A stretch of DNA of 59,649 bases from an uncultured Flammeovirgaceae bacterium (lineage in GTDB: Bacteria > Bacteroidota > Bacteroidia > Cytophagales > Cyclobacteriaceae), in assembly GCA_937899105.1 (NCBI GenBank), contig CALBPF010000225.1, forward strand, positions 1 through 59,649. Reading direction: 5' to 3'. The notes under the pieces were generated by a model. The model was not told the origin of the DNA, made no database searches, and worked only from the letters and a program-made list of their open reading frames with translations. The position numbers were made by a program, and so were the translations under genes. Of this stretch, positions 55,385-59,649 are shown piece by piece. Position 1 is the stretch's first letter. Each line of letters begins with the position of its first letter.

Positions 55385-57037
55385 ATGGATAGTAGTGTTC
55401 TGAAAGTGCATATTGATGACAACTTAATTGTCGCACTACAAGATCTTAGTGAAGGCGAGGTGGTAGCGCTGGATGGTCATACGTTCAAACTAAAAACATC
55501 GGTACCGGCTAAACATAAGTTCTCGGCAGTAAATCTGGAGCCAGGTGATGCTTTAATCATGTACGGTGTGCTAATCGGTAAAGCAAAGAGGTCAATTTCA
55601 AGAGGTGAAGTAGTGACCATTGATAATGTGAAGCACGCTACTCAGAGATTCGAGTTAGCTGAGAAAGATATTTCATGGATTAAACCCGAGGTATCCAGGT
55701 TCACCAATAGAACCTTTATGGGGTATCATAGAAGCGATGGGAAAGTAGGGACAGCCAATTATTGGATAGTAATGCCTTTGGTTTTCTGTGAGAACAGGAA
55801 TATTGAAATGGTCCGTGATGCTCTTGTAGAGGAGCTAGGTTACAGCACGGGAAAAGATTATACTTTAGACGTGCGCAGGCTTGTAAATAAGTATCAAAAT
55901 GGTTCAGCCATAGACAGCCTAATGAAAGAAGAGCTCATAATTCCAGCGGAACAACAAAAGCAAAGACAACTATTCCCAAACGTTGACGGCGTCAAGTTTT
56001 TGACGCATGACGGAGGTTGCGGAGGTACTCGGCAGGACAGCGATACCCTTTGCGCACTTTTATCAGGCTATTTAAATAATCCAAACGTTGCCGGGGGTAC
56101 TGTATTAAGTCTTGGTTGTCAAAATGCTCAGGTCAAAATTCTTGAAACGGCTATAAAAAAATTAAATCCCAAGTTCAATAAACCTTTGTATATCTTAGGT
56201 CAACAAGAAAGTAATTCCGAGCCCGAATTCATCGCTGATGCGGTGAAGCAGACTTTTGTAGGCCTGGTTGAAGCTAACCAGATAGAACGTGAAGCAACTC
56301 CTTTGAGTGAGCTTGTAGTAGGACTTGAATGCGGTGGCTCCGATGGATTTTCCGGGATCTCCGCAAACCCGGCAGTTGGTCACTTCTCAGATCTACTGGT
56401 TTCTTTAGGAGGATCAGTGTTATTGTCTGAGTTTCCCGAGCTGAATGGAGTCGAGCAAGAACTTACTGATCGATGTAGCTCTTTAGCACTTGCAGAAAAA
56501 TTCAAAAGTCTTATGGAAGCTTATCATGATCGAGCAAAAGAGTCCGGTTCGGGTTTTGATGCTAATCCGTCGCCTGGAAATATCAAAGATGGGCTGATCA
56601 CCGATGCCATGAAGTCAGCAGGTGCAGCCAAAAAAGGAGGTACTTCCCCTATTGTTGACGTTCTGGACTATACGGAACAGGTGACCACATCAGGTCTGAA
56701 TCTGCTATGCACACCGGGAAACGATGTAGAATCAACGACCGGATTAGCCGGGTCAGGAGCAACCATCACTTTATTCACAACAGGTTTAGGCACACCTACG
56801 GGTAATCCTGTGAGTCCGGTGATTAAGATCTCAAGCAATAATAAACTGGCAGAACGTATGCACGACATAATCGATATAAATGCGGGAACAATTATCACAG
56901 GAGATGATACTATAGCGTCAAAAGGGGAAGAGATTCTTGAATACGTAATTGCCGTAGCCAGTGGAGACAAAATGCCAAATTCTGTACGGTTAGCACAAGA
57001 TGATTTTATTCCCTGGAAACGTGGGATTTCGCTATAA
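55385..57037 (+). CDS. uxaA: Altronate dehydratase
   Basis: Converts D-altronate to 2-keto-3-deoxy-D-gluconate, the final step of the galacturonate branch before phosphorylation. N-terminal SAF-type domain (about 1-95, ending in GEVVTIDNV) is fused to the catalytic part (about 105-550) with RSDGKVGTANYW, THDGGCGGTRQDS, LGCQNAQ, GLECGGSDGFSGISANPAVG and FTTGLGTPTGNPVSPVIKIS. The Cys residues in these motifs are the likely metal ligands. 550 aa. Last gene of the uronate operon. Confidence 0.95.
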   Translation: MDSSVLKVHIDDNLIVALQDLSEGEVVALDGHTFKLKTSVPAKHKFSAVNLEPGDALIMYGVLIGKAKRSISRGEVVTIDNVKHATQRFELAEKDISWIKPEVSRFTNRTFMGYHRSDGKVGTANYWIVMPLVFCENRNIEMVRDALVEELGYSTGKDYTLDVRRLVNKYQNGSAIDSLMKEELIIPAEQQKQRQLFPNVDGVKFLTHDGGCGGTRQDSDTLCALLSGYLNNPNVAGGTVLSLGCQNAQVKILETAIKKLNPKFNKPLYILGQQESNSEPEFIADAVKQTFVGLVEANQIEREATPLSELVVGLECGGSDGFSGISANPAVGHFSDLLVSLGGSVLLSEFPELNGVEQELTDRCSSLALAEKFKSLMEAYHDRAKESGSGFDANPSPGNIKDGLITDAMKSAGAAKKGGTSPIVDVLDYTEQVTTSGLNLLCTPGNDVESTTGLAGSGATITLFTTGLGTPTGNPVSPVIKISSNNKLAERMHDIIDINAGTIITGDDTIASKGEEILEYVIAVASGDKMPNSVRLAQDDFIPWKRGISL

Positions 57038-57474
57038 GATTAAAATTTTTAAAACTGAGATTGTACGATCTTTCCTATACCCTTTTTATGAATATTATGA
57101 ACTTGATTCGGCACTCAAATGGCTCTCACCTATATAATAGTCGTCAATAACATAGTCAGTTTACCTTCCTTTGATGGTAGCTTATTAATAAAGGCAACAC
57201 GCCGGTTTTAAATTTGGAAAATGAATTTAGAGGATAGAGATCAGCTAAATCATCCGTACAATAGAAGGTTACATCTTCAAAGACAACCAAACCGTTAAAG
57301 TAGCATACTAAGGACTTGCCTGACGTGGGAATCGCATTAATATTATCAGTATTTTCATTTTTTTAGGTTACCTATTTCAGACGTCAAAAAAACCACTTTT
57401 GTACCAAACAATTTTGGGTTTATCAGAGTTTGACTTCTTAACGTGAGGTGTCAGTTAATAAAAGAATTGTTCTA
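57038..57474. other. Gene-poor stretch after uxaA
   Basis: About 440 nt with no assignable gene. A stop-free minus-strand frame lies at 57156-57362 (see separate entry). No terminator hairpin with a T-run was seen after uxaA. Confidence 0.35.
57156..57362 (-). other. Stop-free 68-codon minus-strand frame without a start codon
   Basis: Bounded by in-frame TAA at 57365-57363 and TGA at 57158-57156, this frame reads ordinary-looking protein such as SLVCYFNGLVVFEDVTFY but has no ATG or GTG near its beginning. Possible fragment of a decayed gene; chance is also plausible at this length. Confidence 0.25.
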
Positions 57475-57948
57475 ATGAATAAAATCAAACTGAAAAAGGG
57501 TGAGGTTTTACAACGGGCGGGTGATCTGAATCATAGAGTCTACCATGTAGAGTCCGGATTGTTACGCAGTTACTCGATTGATAAAAATGGGAAAGAAAAT
57601 ATCTTCATGTTTGCACCAGAACACTGGATTATAGCCGACAGTCATTCGGCTGAAACGCGTTCTAATTTATATATTGATGCCATTGAAGATTCTATGGTTT
57701 CTATTCATTTAAAAAATACAAAAACGGAGGAAAAAAATGTAGGTAGAATAATAAAGAGGCTCTCCGTTCTTCAGAATAGAGTGATTATGCTGTTATCAAC
57801 ATGTGCCATCGAACGTTATGAGCATTTTCTTAAAACCTACCCTGAAATTGTCCAAAGAGTGCCGCAGAAAATGATTGCTTCTTATTTAGGAGTTAATCCT
57901 GAAACTTTAAGCGCTGCAAAAAGTCAACAGCTTAAAGATTTAAAATGA
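57475..57948 (+). CDS. Crp/Fnr-family transcriptional regulator, short form
   Basis: Cyclic-nucleotide-binding-like beta-roll (about 1-90, KIKLKKGEVLQRAGD ... VESGLLRSYSIDKNGKENIFMFAPEHWI) and C-terminal HTH ending KMIASYLGVNPETLS. ATG at 57475 (157 aa) is preferred over the GTG at 57448 because the sister copy aligns from there. It lacks the N-terminal helix of typical members, and its recognition helix ends SAAKSQ where relatives usually have SRIRK, so DNA binding may be altered. Confidence 0.75.
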   Translation: MNKIKLKKGEVLQRAGDLNHRVYHVESGLLRSYSIDKNGKENIFMFAPEHWIIADSHSAETRSNLYIDAIEDSMVSIHLKNTKTEEKNVGRIIKRLSVLQNRVIMLLSTCAIERYEHFLKTYPEIVQRVPQKMIASYLGVNPETLSAAKSQQLKDLK

Positions 57949-58043
57949 AAATTTCCCTTGTAAAAATATATGAGATTATTTCCTTATGAATTCATAATGG
58001 AAAGGTAGATTCTTTTGTTAATTATTGTTTGTAAAAAACAGCT

Positions 58044-58598
58044 ATGCAAAAGAAAATCCTAGTATTCGGGGCGTCAAATAGCAAAAGTTCCATTAATAGC
58101 CAATTTGCTCATTTTGCGGCAAGTAAGCTTAAAAATGTTGACTTAACTGTTATAAAGCTTCATGATTTTGAACTTCCGGTATATTCCGTTGACCTTGAAA
58201 AGGAATCGGGCATACCCGAAAATGCTCTAAAGTTTTTTTCCTTTATCAAGGAATGTGACGGTATAGCAGCTTCTTTCGCAGAGTATAACGGTCTTTACAC
58301 AAGCGCCTTTAAAAACCTTTGGGATTGGATGTCAAGAATACCTATGGAAAAGCGATACAATATCTGGGATAATAAACCTATGCTTTTACTTTCTGCCAGC
58401 CCTAGTCCAAGGCCTATGAATAATGTTATGAAGATCTCAAAAGAATTATTTCCAATATTTGGGGCGACCATTGTAGCTTCTTTCTACCTGAATGTTTTCC
58501 CTAAAAATTTTGCTGATAATCAAATAATAAATCCTTCTTTAAAAGAAGACTTTGACAAACAACTGGAATCATTTCAAAATCACTTGAACAATTTATAA
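58044..58598 (+). CDS. NADPH-dependent FMN reductase-like flavoprotein
   Basis: Flavodoxin-fold reductase. ILVFGASNSKSSINSQFA (4-21) is the FMN phosphate loop, and SFAEYNGLYTSAFKNLWDWMSR (about 83-104) matches the family PEYN-G-x-P-x-x-LK-N-x-x-D-W pattern. 184 aa. Followed 1 nt later by the membrane protein gene. Usual role is quinone, azo or flavin reduction. Confidence 0.87.
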   Translation: MQKKILVFGASNSKSSINSQFAHFAASKLKNVDLTVIKLHDFELPVYSVDLEKESGIPENALKFFSFIKECDGIAASFAEYNGLYTSAFKNLWDWMSRIPMEKRYNIWDNKPMLLLSASPSPRPMNNVMKISKELFPIFGATIVASFYLNVFPKNFADNQIINPSLKEDFDKQLESFQNHLNNL

Positions 58599-58599
58599 T

Positions 58600-59055
58600 A
58601 TGTCGACTACGCACAGAACATTTTTCAAAATTGCTACCGTTTTATGGATCATTTGGGGAGTAGTTCACATTTTTGCCGGTATCATTACTATCCACTTCGT
58701 TTTATCTGATAAAACAAGTGTTGCAGTTAGTGGAATAGCCGATAAAGTGGATCCCGAATCAGTCGTTAGAGATTATCCAGCCGCTGTAGGCGCCATTCTT
58801 AGTCAACATGGATTTAATCTTTTTTGGATAGGGCTGATAACTTTTATATCTGCTTTTTATATATGGAAGGGAAATAAAAATGCCATCTTTTTGGCGGCTA
58901 TTTGCGGTGGTTTGGCGGATCTCGGATACTTCTTATTTCTCGATCTGGGCGGATTTGTAAATTTTTTACCCGGTACTTTAATGACATTCATCTCATTTGC
59001 GGCTATCATGTTGAGTTTCGTAGCGCATTTCAAAGCCAAACGCGTAGATATTTAA
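58600..59055 (+). CDS. Small four-helix membrane protein, unknown function
   Basis: 151 aa with about four hydrophobic helices (near 11-33, 73-90, 94-112 and 118-143). No recognised family. Position 1 nt after the flavoprotein gene suggests cotranscription, and perhaps a shared role in redox or stress response, but that is only context. Confidence 0.7.
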   Translation: MSTTHRTFFKIATVLWIIWGVVHIFAGIITIHFVLSDKTSVAVSGIADKVDPESVVRDYPAAVGAILSQHGFNLFWIGLITFISAFYIWKGNKNAIFLAAICGGLADLGYFLFLDLGGFVNFLPGTLMTFISFAAIMLSFVAHFKAKRVDI

Positions 59056-59098
59056 ATATATTAATAATAATCTGTTCTATTTATTCTTAACCTGTATT

Positions 59099-59554
59099 TT
59101 GAATAAAATGCAAAAAATTAAAGTCAAGAAAAGACAAATCCTTCAAACAAAGGAAGAAATAAACAGCAAGGTTTTTGCGGTGGAATCAGGATTGCTTAAG
59201 AGCTTTCCGGTTGATAAAAACGGGAAAGAACATATTTTTATATTTGCTCCAGAAGGTTGGATTCTAGCCGGGAATAATCCCCCGACCAACCTGGCGACTT
59301 ATTTACAGCGGCGATAGAAGACTCCATAGTTATTATTCGATACAATAGAGGACGTTCAAAAGATGCTAAAACGACTAGCCGCACTTCAATAACGGGTTCT
59401 AATGATAATGAGCGTCAGCTATTGAACGCTATGAAACTTTGTCAAGGCCTATCCCAACATTGTGGAACGGGCGCCTCAAAAAATGATTGCTTCATATCTC
59501 GGTGTCGCTCCAGAAACGCTTAGCGTCGCAAAAAGCGCCAGTACTAAAGCCTAG
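59099..59554 (+). pseudogene. Decayed second copy of the Crp/Fnr-like regulator
   Basis: Homologous along its length to the protein at 57475 but broken. The first frame (59099-59317) gives KIKVKKRQILQ ... VESGLLKSFPVDKNGKEHIF and then stops. Shifted frames continue the match: FTAAIEDSIVII near 59291, KMLKRLAALQ followed by a TAA near 59384, AIERYE near 59418, and AYPNIVERAPQKMIASYLGV up to the TAG at 59552-59554. At least three frameshifts and one stop. It and the intact copy flank the flavoprotein and membrane genes. Confidence 0.8.
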
Positions 59555-59649
59555 GAATAAGACTTCTACAGGTTATGGCTGCAATTCTTTACAACTAATG
59601 AGTGAACCACAGCTAACCTATCTGATGATCCCTTACTAACCTAATAAGC

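Noticed and set aside
1..59649. CRISPR arrays, tRNA/rRNA genes, insertion sequences, prophage
   Set aside because: No regularly spaced repeats beyond the two-unit 31-bp repeat, no cloverleaf or rRNA-like segments, and no transposase, integrase or phage structural genes were seen on either strand.

Overview
This 59.6 kb window comes from a Bacteroidota chromosome, most likely a marine-type Cytophagales relative. Support: a SusC/SusD pair, a hybrid two-component regulator, FecI-like ECF sigma factors, many surface/periplasmic lipoproteins, a type IX secretion (T9SS) C-terminal sorting domain, weak ribosome-binding sites and moderate-to-low GC. I saw no rRNA, tRNA, CRISPR array or intact insertion sequence. 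The genus is not determinable from this read.

Region 1 (1-18115, minus strand) is one long polysaccharide utilization locus. In transcription order: two-domain DUF1080 protein, orphan ECF sigma, SusC, SusD, HEAT-tailed sulfatase, second sulfatase, GH92 mannosidase gene broken by one in-frame TAA, cytosolic Gfo/Idh/MocA oxidoreductase, third sulfatase, GH28-like beta-helix glycosidase, and a PL9 pectate lyase that runs off the left edge. Most genes overlap or are a few bases apart. Divergently, at 18299-23845, lie a full hybrid two-component regulator and a T9SS-exported beta-helix protein, closed by a strong two-way terminator. The enzyme set points to a sulfated, galacturonate-containing (pectin-like) glycan that may also carry mannose.

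Region 2 (24211-31056, minus strand) is a second operon: tagaturonate reductase (uxaB), sulfatase, two-domain DUF1080 protein, and two Tat-exported Gfo/Idh/MocA oxidoreductases. It looks like an accessory sulfate-removal plus oxidative (3-keto-sugar) sugar-cleavage module tied to uronate catabolism.

Region 3 (31057-47424) is mostly housekeeping or accessory: a gene-poor stretch with a multiply broken gene, a radical SAM/SPASM gene paired with an erythromycin-esterase-fold/carboxypeptidase-regulatory fusion, a DUF4105-SRPBCC-WYL operon, an AlkC-type DNA alkylation repair protein, an MFS exporter, a histidine kinase/response regulator pair followed by a 31-bp tandem repeat and two small secreted proteins, a LysE-type exporter, an acidic lipoprotein, and another orphan ECF sigma.

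Region 4 (47646-57037, plus strand) is the uronate catabolic operon: LacI regulator, SDR fructuronate reductase, uxuA, uxaC, a 37-codon remnant of KDG kinase, a three-part TRAP transporter, and uxaA. With uxaB from region 2 it takes both galacturonate and glucuronate to 2-keto-3-deoxygluconate (KDG), but no intact KDG kinase or aldolase is present here. The right end (57475-59554) has a short Crp/Fnr-like regulator, an FMN reductase, a small membrane protein and a decayed second copy of the regulator. At least four genes in the window are broken, which suggests recent gene decay or sequence error.
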